Source: JAAZPG01 sp012797375
Lineage (GTDB): Bacteria; Acidobacteriota; Aminicenantia; Aminicenantales; UBA4085
NCBI GenBank assembly: GCA_937868205.1
Contig: CALMMC010000169.1
Location: 1-13,650 of the forward strand
Direction: 5' to 3'
DNA length: 13,650 bases
Part shown: in pieces, positions 6,525 to 13,650 of the stretch
How positions within the stretch are numbered: the first letter of the stretch is position 1
Layout: each line of letters opens with the position of its first letter
Notes under the pieces: generated by a model
Told to the model about the DNA's origin: nothing
Databases searched by the model: none
The model's input: the letters and a program-made list of their open reading frames with translations, nothing else
Made by a program: the position numbers and the translations under genes

Positions 6525-6914
6525 TTGAGCAAAAAGCTGCTCGCTCTGTTGGTTCTCGGCGGGCTCGTCTTTTCGGCCGCGCTCGCCCAGGCACCCCCGG
6601 AAAAAAAGGCCCCCGCTCCGGCCAAGTCTCCCCTGCCGATGGAACAGCTGGCCGAAGCCATGGCCCAGCGGTTGGCGGAGAGTCTTCAGGTTAAAACCGC
6701 GATCGGCGATCCGATCAAAGCCGGGAAAGTCACCCTCGTCCCGATCATCATGATCGATATCGGCTTCGGGGGCGGAGGCGGCGGCGCGCCCCAGAATCCG
6801 GAAATGGAAGGCAAGGGCTTCTATATGGGCGGAGAGGCCCGGCCGTTGGGATTCATCGTCGTCACCAAGTCCGGAACGCGATTCGTAAGCGTCGGCAAGA
6901 TACCGCGCAAGTAA
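6525..6914 (+). CDS. Exported YtfJ/GerW-like glycine-rich protein
   Basis: Small exported protein of unknown role, 129 aa from TTG 6525. A signal peptide (SKKLLALLVLGGLVFSAALAQA, residues 2-23) is followed by a Pro/Lys linker. Residues about 40-129 match the pattern of the YtfJ/GerW family: GDPIKAGKVTLVPIIMIDIGFGGGGGG (61-87), then a Gly-containing loop and the strand PLGFIVVTKSGTRFVSV. YtfJ/GerW is known from spore germination in Firmicutes and from non-sporulating bacteria with no clear role; an exported form is less usual. The stop codon TAA runs into the next gene's AAGGAGG, and only 10 bp separate the two genes, so they are co-transcribed. I see no catalytic motif. The family call is by pattern and not certain. 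Confidence 0.7.
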   Translation: MSKKLLALLVLGGLVFSAALAQAPPEKKAPAPAKSPLPMEQLAEAMAQRLAESLQVKTAIGDPIKAGKVTLVPIIMIDIGFGGGGGGAPQNPEMEGKGFYMGGEARPLGFIVVTKSGTRFVSVGKIPRK

Positions 6915-6924
6915 GGAGGATGCC

Positions 6925-7863
6925 ATGAACGCCCAACGAGTTCTCATCGTCTCTTTTTTCACGCTCTTTTTCGGCGCGGGCATCCTGATGGCTCAGGCTC
7001 CGCTCGAGAAACCCCTCGCGGATTTCGACCGCCTTGTCTCCGGCCTCAAGGTCGGCGCCGTTGTCGGCCAGCCGGTCACGGTCCAGGACACGGTCATCGT
7101 CCCCTTCGCCAAGATCAAGTTCGGTCTCGGCGGCGGAGGAGCTATGATGTCGTTCGGCGGCGGGATGAGCGGCAAGACCGTCCCTCTGGGCGTGTTGATC
7201 ATCGAGGGCGAGAACGTCCGAGTCGAGGTTTTCCCGGAAGAAGAACCGAAGCCGTCCTTGCTGCAGGAGCTTCTCCCGATTCTGCTCAAGGCCCTGCCCC
7301 AAATGATCGGGAACAAGATGCCGGGGACGACAACGCCCCCGACGTCCGAATCCGCGGCGGGAACGGCGGCGGCCGCTCTCCCGAAGGACGCTTCCCTGGA
7401 TCAGGCCAAAAAACTATTTGAGGAGAAAAAATATCCCCAAGCCCTGGACATGATCGAGGCCCTGATCGCCAAAGAGCCGGGCAAGGCCGATTTCCACGCC
7501 TGGAAGGGACATATCATGGGGAATATGGCCCAGGGCAATCCGCTCGACATGATGAAATACGGAATGGGCGCGATGCGTGAATATGAAGCCGCGCTCCAGC
7601 TGGACCCGAAAAACGCGGACGCTCATTTCGGCCGGGGCATGGCCAGGATGTCCGCCCCCCCCGGATTCGGCGGGGACCTGGACGGAGCGATCGAGGACTT
7701 CGAAGCGGCCCTCATCAAGCCTTGCCCCGAGACTTATTTTCATCTCGGCGAAGCCTATAAGAAAAAGGGCCTGAACGACAAGGCGAAAGAGGCTTACCGT
7801 AAAGCCCTCGCTCTCGATCCCGAATACGCGGAGGCGAAGAAGGCCCTCGAGGAGCTCGGCTGA
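6925..7863 (+). CDS. Exported YtfJ/GerW-like domain fused to TPR repeats
   Basis: Exported protein, 312 aa. Residues 1-25 are a signal peptide (hydrophobic VLIVSFFTLFFGAGILM, AQA cleavage site). Residues about 33-103 repeat the YtfJ-like pattern of the upstream gene (VGQPVTVQDTVIVPFAKIKFGLGGGG, then VPLGVLIIEGENVRVEVF), making the two genes paralogues in this domain. After a Thr/Ala/Pro linker (about 132-153), residues 156-312 hold about four tetratricopeptide-like helical pairs (DQAKKLFEEKKYPQALDMIE, MREYEAALQLDPKNADAHFGRG, DGAIEDFEAAL, DKAKEAYRKALALDPEYAEAK), which usually mount protein partners. ATG 6925 has AGGAGG five bases upstream. The pair probably acts together in the periplasm or at the envelope; the specific job is unknown. 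Confidence 0.78.
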   Translation: MNAQRVLIVSFFTLFFGAGILMAQAPLEKPLADFDRLVSGLKVGAVVGQPVTVQDTVIVPFAKIKFGLGGGGAMMSFGGGMSGKTVPLGVLIIEGENVRVEVFPEEEPKPSLLQELLPILLKALPQMIGNKMPGTTTPPTSESAAGTAAAALPKDASLDQAKKLFEEKKYPQALDMIEALIAKEPGKADFHAWKGHIMGNMAQGNPLDMMKYGMGAMREYEAALQLDPKNADAHFGRGMARMSAPPGFGGDLDGAIEDFEAALIKPCPETYFHLGEAYKKKGLNDKAKEAYRKALALDPEYAEAKKALEELG

Positions 7864-7952
7864 TATCAACGCCAGGAGATGAAGATCCCTCGGCCGCCGG
7901 CCCGAAGCCGCGGGGGGCGGACGTCATCCCCCAAACGAGGGGAAGCCGGGCC

Positions 7953-7978
7953 GCCTCCTCCGCGGCCGGAGGATAGGC
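7953..7978. terminator. GC hairpin between convergent transcripts
   Basis: TCCTCCG (7956-7962) and CGGAGGA (7967-7973) form a 7-bp stem with a CGGC loop, flanked by GCC/GGC (7953-7955, 7976-7978). It sits in the 143-bp gap between the TPR gene and the convergent amidohydrolase. It has no T-run on either strand, so it may slow or end transcription but is not a standard intrinsic terminator. Confidence 0.3.
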
Positions 7979-8006
7979 CGCCTCGGGCTGGACGAAACCG
8001 GCGGTT

Positions 8007-9299
8007 CTACGGCCTCGGCTTCCGCAGTTGCTCAGGAACCGGGATCGGCCGCCCTTCGATCAAGACGCGGGCGACGCGCGTCTGGTAATGCAGCGGATCG
8101 CCCGTGAAGATCACCAGGTCGGCGTCTTTCCCCGGCTCGATGCTTCCGACGCGGGAGGCCACGCCCAGAATCTCAGCCGCTGTCAAAGTCACCGCCCGGA
8201 GGGCCGTCGGCCGGTCGAGACCGGCTTTGACGGCCAAGGCCGCCGACAGGACAAGCTCCTCCCTCGCGCCGATCCCGAGCGAGTCCTCGGCCCCGATGGC
8301 CACTTTAATCCCGGCCTTGACCAGCTCGGCGGCGTTGCCGAGCTTGACGTTTTTCGTCTCTTCGCGTTTCGGGCCCACGCCCATCGATCCGACAACGACC
8401 GGAATATTCCGGCCGGCGATCTGATCCGCGATTTTCCATCCTTCCTCGGCCCCGAACAGCACGGCCCGAAAGCCGAACTCGTCGACCAGGCGAAGAGCGG
8501 TTTGAATATCATCGACCCGGTGGCATTCGATGAAGGCCGGAAGCTTGCCCTCTAGAAGATCGGCCAGCGGTTCGAGATCGAGATTCCGGGCGAGGGGCGA
8601 CGCCGGTTTCGCGTCCTTTTTCCGGGCCGCGGCGGCTTTGTCCGTCTCCGCCTGCCGGCGTTTGTGGTTATACTCAGCAGCCTCCAACAGGGCTTTGCGG
8701 ACAACGTAGGCGCTGCCCATGCGAGTCCCGGGCAGGCGGCCCTTTTCCCCGAACGCGGCCTTCGGTCCCTCGCCCAACGAGATTTTGACGCCGCCGGGTT
8801 CAAGAAGAACCATGTCCTCGGCCGTGACGCCTCGGGGCTTGATGACCACCGTGCGGGCGCCGATCACATTGACCCGGCCCGGCCCGACCATGAGCGTCGT
8901 GATCCCGGCCCGGGCCGTTTGTTCGAACCGCTTGTCGAAGGGATTCAAGTCATCGAGGATCCGCAGGCCGGCCGTGACGGGATCGGAGATCTCGTCGCCG
9001 CCCGCCTGCCCGGCCGAGGCGAAGGAATCCACCAGCCCCGGCAGGATCCAGCCGCCGGCCGCGTCGATGATCGGGATTCCCGGCGGGATGGAAATTTCGG
9101 ACGCCGCTCCGACGGCCTTGATTTTCCCGTTTTCGACGAGGATGACGCCGTTTTCGATTTCGGGTCCGGCGATCGGAACGACGCGGCCGCCGCAAACGGC
9201 GAATGTCTCCTCGACGTTTCCGGCCGCGGCCGCGACCGTCATCATGATCAACAGGATCAAACCCGCGCCCATTTGTTTCATTTTCATGTTCCTCTTCAC
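8007..9299 (-). CDS. Secreted amidohydrolase-like protein lacking metal ligands
   Basis: A paralogue of the upstream amidohydrolase, 430 aa, with the same fold markers: N-terminal signal or anchor (GAGLILLIMMTVAAAAG), PGLVDS turn, a charged insertion near 205-240 and the C-terminal GSIEPGKDADLVIFTGDP signature. The metal-binding residues are replaced. The paralogue's HSH after PGLIDS is FAS here (93-95), HIH is FIE (256-258), the GH of the sixth strand is GA (283-284), and the Asp of the last strand is Gly (336). It is therefore probably non-hydrolytic, or uses another site. GTG 9299 overlaps the upstream stop in GTGA, with AAGGAA just before it; ATG 9287 and ATG 9281 are alternatives. It ends the two-gene minus-strand operon. 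No frameshift is seen, so the loss looks like selected divergence, not decay. Confidence 0.82.
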   Translation of the reverse strand: MKRNMKMKQMGAGLILLIMMTVAAAAGNVEETFAVCGGRVVPIAGPEIENGVILVENGKIKAVGAASEISIPPGIPIIDAAGGWILPGLVDSFASAGQAGGDEISDPVTAGLRILDDLNPFDKRFEQTARAGITTLMVGPGRVNVIGARTVVIKPRGVTAEDMVLLEPGGVKISLGEGPKAAFGEKGRLPGTRMGSAYVVRKALLEAAEYNHKRRQAETDKAAAARKKDAKPASPLARNLDLEPLADLLEGKLPAFIECHRVDDIQTALRLVDEFGFRAVLFGAEEGWKIADQIAGRNIPVVVGSMGVGPKREETKNVKLGNAAELVKAGIKVAIGAEDSLGIGAREELVLSAALAVKAGLDRPTALRAVTLTAAEILGVASRVGSIEPGKDADLVIFTGDPLHYQTRVARVLIEGRPIPVPEQLRKPRP

Positions 9300-10567
9300 T
9301 TCGGTTCCTTTTCCGCTTCGTAAACCGCCCGGCCGTCGATAAATACCATGACCACTTGGGAAGCCGGGTCGAAGGGATCGCCGTCGAAGAAGGCCAGATC
9401 GGCGTCTTTGCCGGGCTCGATGCTTCCGATGCGGTCTTCAAGCCCCAAGGTGCGGGCGGGATTGATGGTGATGGAGCGAAGCGCGTCTTGAGGGAGCATG
9501 CCGTATTTCACGGCCACCCCGGCTTGACAGCGAAGGAACGCCTGCTGGACGACGTCGGCATCGGTCATGATGTCGACTTGAACCCCTTTGTCCTTGAGAT
9601 AGCCCGCCAAGTTGACCAGCCGGCCTTGGTCGTCGTACGTGATCATCTGGGGGCCGACGACGACGATGATCCCGCGGCGGGCCAGTTCTCCGGCGACCTT
9701 GTAGGCATCGACCGCGTGGCCCAGCGAGAGCCTGAGGAACCCGAACTCGTCGGACAAGCGGGCGGCCGTCATGATGTCATCGGCCGAGTTGACGTGGATA
9801 TGGACCGGAATCTCCCGCCGGATCACCTTGAGCAGGGCTTCTTTCTTAAGATCGCGGGCCGGGACGTCTTTCGAGTCGGCCGTTCCGGCCTTCTTCCGCC
9901 GATCCTGCGCTTTCCCGTACTCTTCCGCCTCGACGAGAGCCTTGCGGGCCAGGAAAACGGCCCCCATTTTCGTCGTCGGCATGACGCCCTTGGAGGCATA
10001 GTATCCCTTCCGGCCGAGGGCCATTTTCATGTCGGAGGGGAAACGAAGGATCATATCGTCGACCGTTCCTCCCCTGAGCTTGAGAACCGCTGATTGGCCG
10101 CCGATGACGTTACTGCTGCCGGGCCTGGCCGCGACGGTGGTGACGCCCTCGGCCAGGGCGTTGCGGAACTGGTGCTGATCGGGGCCCACGCCCTCGGGGT
10201 GAATGGAATCGATGATCCGCAGCTGAGGCGTAATCGGATCGGATGTTTCATTGTCCTCGGTGACGCCGCCCGAGGGTCCCAGCCCCAAGTGGGAGTGGGA
10301 GTCGATCAGCCCCGGCGTGACGACGAGGCCGGCGCCGGCGATGATCCGGGCCCCGGCGGGGACGGAGATGTCGCCGGCCGCTCCGACCGCCGCGATTTTC
10401 CCTTCCTTGATCAGGATGACGCCGTTGTCGATTTCAAGGCCCGCCGCCGTCAGAACGCGCGCTCCGACGACGGCCGTGATCTCTTCCGCTTCCATGGCCT
10501 GGACCATGGGCGCGGCCATAATCAGGGCGGCCGCGATCGCGGCCGAGATCGTTTTCCTGTGGATCAT
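9296..10567 (-). CDS. Secreted metal-dependent amidohydrolase (imidazolonepropionase-like)
   Basis: Member of the amidohydrolase superfamily, probably cleaving a C-N bond in a small molecule or peptide-like substrate outside the cytoplasm; the substrate cannot be read from sequence. Residues 1-24 are a signal peptide (AAIAAALIMAAPMVQA). Metal ligands are visible: HxH at 91-93 in TPGLIDSHSHLG, H256/H258 in PVHIHVN, H284 in LGHA and D336 in IMTDAD. The C-terminal beta sandwich ends with GSIEPGKDADLAFFDGDPF. The 423-aa length is normal. ATG 10567 is chosen because it begins the signal peptide and has AAGGAG nine bases upstream; the frame is open further upstream but that extension has no export signal at its start. 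Its stop overlaps the start of the metal-less paralogue by four bases, implying coupled translation and joint function. Confidence 0.88.
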   Translation of the reverse strand: MIHRKTISAAIAAALIMAAPMVQAMEAEEITAVVGARVLTAAGLEIDNGVILIKEGKIAAVGAAGDISVPAGARIIAGAGLVVTPGLIDSHSHLGLGPSGGVTEDNETSDPITPQLRIIDSIHPEGVGPDQHQFRNALAEGVTTVAARPGSSNVIGGQSAVLKLRGGTVDDMILRFPSDMKMALGRKGYYASKGVMPTTKMGAVFLARKALVEAEEYGKAQDRRKKAGTADSKDVPARDLKKEALLKVIRREIPVHIHVNSADDIMTAARLSDEFGFLRLSLGHAVDAYKVAGELARRGIIVVVGPQMITYDDQGRLVNLAGYLKDKGVQVDIMTDADVVQQAFLRCQAGVAVKYGMLPQDALRSITINPARTLGLEDRIGSIEPGKDADLAFFDGDPFDPASQVVMVFIDGRAVYEAEKEPK

Positions 10568-11001
10568 GGGAATCCACTCCTTATCACGATTTGCGGACAT
10601 GAGCCGAAACGTGCCGGCCGCCGCTCCGCCCATGATATCACGCCCGCGGCCTCGTGGGGAGATCCGCTCGGAGCAGGAAGCAAGGCCCGCATCATCAACA
10701 TCTTTATCCCAAGCGGCATCCGGTGCCCTGAATTGCATCAAGCTTTCTTTAATATTTCAAGCAACCTTAAACGAGAGTCTTCGGGAACCAAAAGCATGCC
10801 AGGCCGAAACCCTGATTATTTTGACTCGTCGTGATAGAGTCGACACGACATCGATATTTTAACGCCTTGGCTGATTGTCATTCTCACAAAGCATTAGAGC
10901 CGAAAGAAGTCCGGAAGTGACTTCTGAGATCGCCGCTTGGCTCGAATGGATCTATTTGGCGTAAATGATCGAGCGAATCCGGCCGCTTATCGGTCGATTT
11001 A
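10568..11001. other. 434-bp intergenic region
   Basis: I see no supported gene. It separates the end of the minus-strand helicase from the start of the amidohydrolase operon, whose promoter must lie here or upstream; I find only weak AT-rich candidates around 10740-10770. An inverted repeat, AGAAGTC/GACTTCT (10905-10911 and 10919-10925), lies 77 bp past the helicase stop. Confidence 0.45.
10905..10925 (-). terminator. Weak hairpin downstream of the helicase
   Basis: A 7-bp stem (AGAAGTC/GACTTCT) with a 7-base loop is followed on the minus strand by only TTT. It could be a weak terminator of the helicase transcript or chance. Confidence 0.3.
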
Positions 11002-13441
11002 TCACTTGCCGTATCGCTCACTCATCGGTACGTTCTCGAATACTCTTTGCGCGTCCTTCCGGGTGATGACGGTGTCGTATAAGCCGATATCCTCTCCTTC
11101 GTGCTTGTCGATCCCGGTATAGCGAAGGCTGGCATCCTCGTAGCGTTTGAACTTGTAAACGGCATCATTCATCAAGGCGCTGTTGAAGACCCCAAGGCTT
11201 ACGAGCACCTCGAAGTCCAGTTTCGTCAAGCCTGTCACTTTTTTAAAAAGGTCCGGTTCGAGTTGAGTAATGACATCCTTCAGCGTCCTCTCGCGATAGT
11301 CGGTCAGGTACATAAAGATGGGTACCCGCGTGGCAAACTTGATCAACTTCTCCTGGATCTGCTTTCGCAGGCTTTTGTATTCCTTCTCCTCCTCGGTCAG
11401 TTCTTTCTTTTCCTTCGCGGAAAGCTCCTCGTCGTTGGCCTCCTTGCGGGCCTTCTTCACGGCCTCCGACTTGTTGATGATCGTCTCGATATCCCGGTTC
11501 AGGTTGCGAAAACCCTCGATGCTCATGAGGGCATCCATCGCCTTCTTGTCGGACATCAGGCGGCGCAAGGTGTCGTTGTCCACATTCACCAGGAGGGCGC
11601 TTTCCCAGCGCCGCGCCAGCAGGGTGGCCGTCGTGCCACTCATGGCCATATCGAGAATGCCGGCGGCGTCAATCTGCTTCATGGAACTGCCGTCGTAGGC
11701 CAGAACCGGAAGGAAGCTGATGAACTCCTCGACCTTCTTTTCCGGGTTGGCTTCGTTCACGTTCAACCGGCAACTGTAGTCAGCAATCTGTCTCAACGCG
11801 CGATCCGGGGCGAAGTCGAAGACATAGCACTCTTCCTTGATGATCTGTTCCTCGTTCGGAGACGCGCCGTCAGGGTTGCGCACCGTCCAGGGCGATTGCA
11901 CCCGGAAGGCAGCCTGAAAGTAGGTTTCCGGGCTCGAGGAGTTGCGGAGCATGAGAATCCCCGTCCACGGTCTTACCGTCACGCCCGTGGTCAGTTTTCC
12001 GCAAGACAGGGTAATGGTTTTGGTCGTAAGGGGATCATCCATTGCCTTTTGCACGGGCGGCAACGCGTCCACGCCGATTCCGGCGGCGCTCCCCGCCGCC
12101 ACGATGACCTTGTAGTCATCATAGAACCGGTTCTGTTTCTTTGCCAGCAAGTTTCGCATGGCATGACAGGCTGCCACGCTCGGCAGGAACCAGAAGGAAT
12201 GTGAAAGCACGCCCAGCAAACGCGCGTCCGAGAACGGCATCGGCGGCTTCTGGGCGCCAAGTTTCAGGTTGTCAACGCTGGTCGGCATAAACGAGCCGCG
12301 GATCAGGTCCAGCCATTTCTGGACTTCATCCTTGTATTTGAATTCAGCCTTGTCGCCGACACCTTCGGCCGAAAAAAAGATGTTTAGGTCAAACTCGTTG
12401 AACTCGCCCCGCATGGAGATTTCCCGGATCGCGTCCGGCAGCTGGTAGGTCAGCAGCACCATGCGGGGCAAAGCGGCGTAGGGGTTGTCGGCGCCTTTCC
12501 AGTCCCGTTTCGAGCGCTGTTCGTCGGAATACGTCCAGTTGAAGATTTGCTCCTCGATGAATTCGCCGGAAGCAATGGCCCGGAACGGCGTGCCGGACAG
12601 GTAAAGATAACTGTCCGTGATGATCGGCATGATGTCTTCGTCGAAATCCTCGATGCCTTCGCCTTCAGCGAACTTGCGCTCTCTCTCGTCTTCCGACTCA
12701 AAGAGTTCCTTGGCGTTCTCCCGCCATGCGCCGTAGTGGTATTCATCCAGAATCACGCAATCCCAATGCGTCGAGTGGACCCATTCATTCTTCGTCTTGA
12801 TTCCGCCGGTGCTGGGATTGCGTCCCAGGTAATCTTGAAACGAACCGAAACAGACGAACGGCCGTTTTTTGTCAGTCTGTTCATAGGTCAGTCCGCCGGG
12901 CTTGATGAATTGCCAGCCCTTGAAATCCACGTGGCATTTCAAGTCCTCTTCCCAGGCGCTTTGCACCGCCGGCTTGAATGTCAACACCAGCACCTTCCGC
13001 CAGCCCATCTTCTTTGCCAACTGATAGGCGGCGAAGGTCTTGCCAAACCGCATCTTGGCATTCCAGAGGAAATGCGGCGGTTTGTTCCGGTTGCCCCTCT
13101 CCCTGCGCCAACTGGCGAAATAGGCGGCAGTTTTCTCGACTGCCTCAACCTGTTCCGGACGCATCTCGAAATCCAGCGACCGGTTTTCCTCGTTCAATTG
13201 ACCGGTCCGCACCGCGATCATCGCGGCCTTGACTTGATCCACCGTGCAACGGAACCACTCGCCCTCCGGATTCTTGATACCGTTGAGCCGCAGCATCCGG
13301 TGTACGTCATGATCGGTGAACGCCGTTCCGTCACTCCGCATGGCGGATTCTTCAAGAACGATCCGATACGGCGGCTTGCCGGGCTTCTTCGTCGGATACT
13401 GCTGCGCCACACGGCTCTGGACGTCCACGGTCGTGTAACCC
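11002..13441 (-). CDS. SF2 restriction-type helicase, 5' end missing
   Basis: Probable restriction or phage-defence ATPase. The 812 genuine residues (first complete codon GGT at 13440) begin in GYTTVDVQSRVAQQYP, which resembles the inside of a GIY-YIG/T5orf172-type nuclease domain, suggesting the nuclease part is mostly lost. Helicase motifs, counted from that Gly: Walker A-like NAKMRFGKT (127-135), DEYH box (232-235), SGTP (282-285), a motif V-like LSCGKLTTGVTVRPW (478-492) and motif VI-like QAAFRVQSPW (509-518). A charged, coiled-coil-like C-terminal segment follows. Real coding sequence stops at an Illumina adapter, so no true start is present; the open frame that runs on to 13575 is an artefact. 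By eye its composition is less GC-rich than the neighbours, compatible with transfer. No methylase or specificity partner is visible. Confidence 0.82.
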
Positions 13442-13522
13442 CTGTCTCTTATACACATCTCCGAGCCCACGAGACTCCTGAGCATCTCGTATGCCGTCTT
13501 CTGCTTGAAAAAAAAAAAAAAA
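13442..13522. other. Illumina Nextera i7 adapter plus poly-A (assembly artefact)
   Basis: 13442-13460 is the Nextera mosaic-end read-through CTGTCTCTTATACACATCT. 13461-13475 is CCGAGCCCACGAGAC, the read-2 adapter remainder. 13476-13483 is TCCTGAGC, which matches the i7 index known as N704. 13484-13507 is the P7 flow-cell sequence (begins ATCTCGTATGCC, ends CTGCTTG). 13508-13522 is a run of 15 A. All parts are contiguous and in the library's own order. This is synthetic DNA retained in the assembly, not biology. Confidence 0.98.
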
Positions 13523-13650
13523 TAACAGCACATTAACCTTGCCCATTGAATCCTACACACTCCCACCACACACACTCAGTTTCAGCTTCTCCACTACATA
13601 TTCAACTTGGCACATCCTCATTACTCAGCTTCTTCGCTATGAGTTACATA
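13523..13650. other. Read-tail sequence after the adapter, not genomic
   Basis: An AC/CT-rich, low-complexity stretch follows the poly-A. Nothing coding or structured is visible. Bases beyond the end of an adapter-dimer-like read are typically noise, so this piece should be treated as artefact together with the adapter. Confidence 0.8.

Noticed and set aside
7879..8088. Short plus-strand open frame with AGGAG before its ATG
   Set aside because: Pro/Arg-rich translation typical of GC-rich noise, and it overlaps the end of the convergent amidohydrolase-like gene.
10568..10741. Upstream extension of the active amidohydrolase
   Set aside because: The signal peptide must be N-terminal, and ATG 10567 has a good ribosome binding site.
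1..13441. tRNA, rRNA, CRISPR array, insertion sequence or attachment site
   Set aside because: I found no cloverleaf, rRNA-like segment, regularly spaced repeats, transposase or terminal inverted repeats.
13508..13522. Poly-A run as a terminator or transcript tail
   Set aside because: It directly follows the P7 adapter end, where sequencers report A after the template runs out.
13442..13575. N-terminal 45 residues of the open frame continuing from the helicase
   Set aside because: Encoded entirely by adapter, poly-A and noise; not part of the protein.

Overview
The window reads as a high-GC, Gram-negative (diderm) bacterial contig. An AMIN-plus-beta-barrel outer-membrane protein, several exported proteins and an NADH/flavin/iron-sulfur operon suggest an anaerobe. 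An Acidobacteriota/Aminicenantes-like origin would fit, but that is a guess from gene style; no marker gene is present. The last 209 bases are not natural DNA. They are a Nextera i7 sequencing adapter, a 15-A run and a read-tail-like stretch, so genuine sequence ends at about 13441.

Layout. (1) 1-782: remains of a secreted PKD-domain protein whose coding-like frame is interrupted by an in-frame TAG at 51-53. (2) 789-831: a strong hairpin terminator shared with the convergent AMIN/beta-barrel gene (856-2037, minus). (3) 2302-2790: a small AT-hook/ribbon-helix-helix-like regulator, divergent from the barrel gene. (4) 2791-2965: a repeat-rich regulatory region with a near-perfect sigma70 promoter. 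(5) 2966-6243: a three-gene redox operon (NuoE-like, HydB/NuoF-like, short NuoG/HoxU-like) closed by an intrinsic terminator. (6) 6525-7863: two exported proteins with YtfJ/GerW-like glycine-rich domains, the second carrying TPRs. (7) 8007-10567 (minus): two overlapping secreted amidohydrolase paralogues, one with intact metal ligands and one that has lost them. (8) 10568-11001: intergenic. (9) 11002-13441 (minus): a 5'-truncated SF2 restriction-type helicase, probably with a GIY-YIG/T5orf172-like N-terminal domain cut off by the adapter chimera.

How the genes work together. The redox operon supplies a soluble NADH-oxidising or electron-bifurcating module of the HydBC/Bfu type: a [2Fe-2S] thioredoxin-like subunit, an FMN/NAD subunit with extra ferredoxin domains, and a small ferredoxin-like electron-exit subunit. 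No catalytic hydrogenase or dehydrogenase is next to it. The most unusual feature is that its first gene joins an N-terminal ribbon-helix-helix DNA-binding-like segment to the NuoE domain, and its promoter is flanked by matching short repeats. This suggests, but does not prove, an electron-transfer subunit that regulates its own operon. The amidohydrolase pair may form a catalytic/pseudo-catalytic couple. The helicase is probably a restriction or phage-defence protein.
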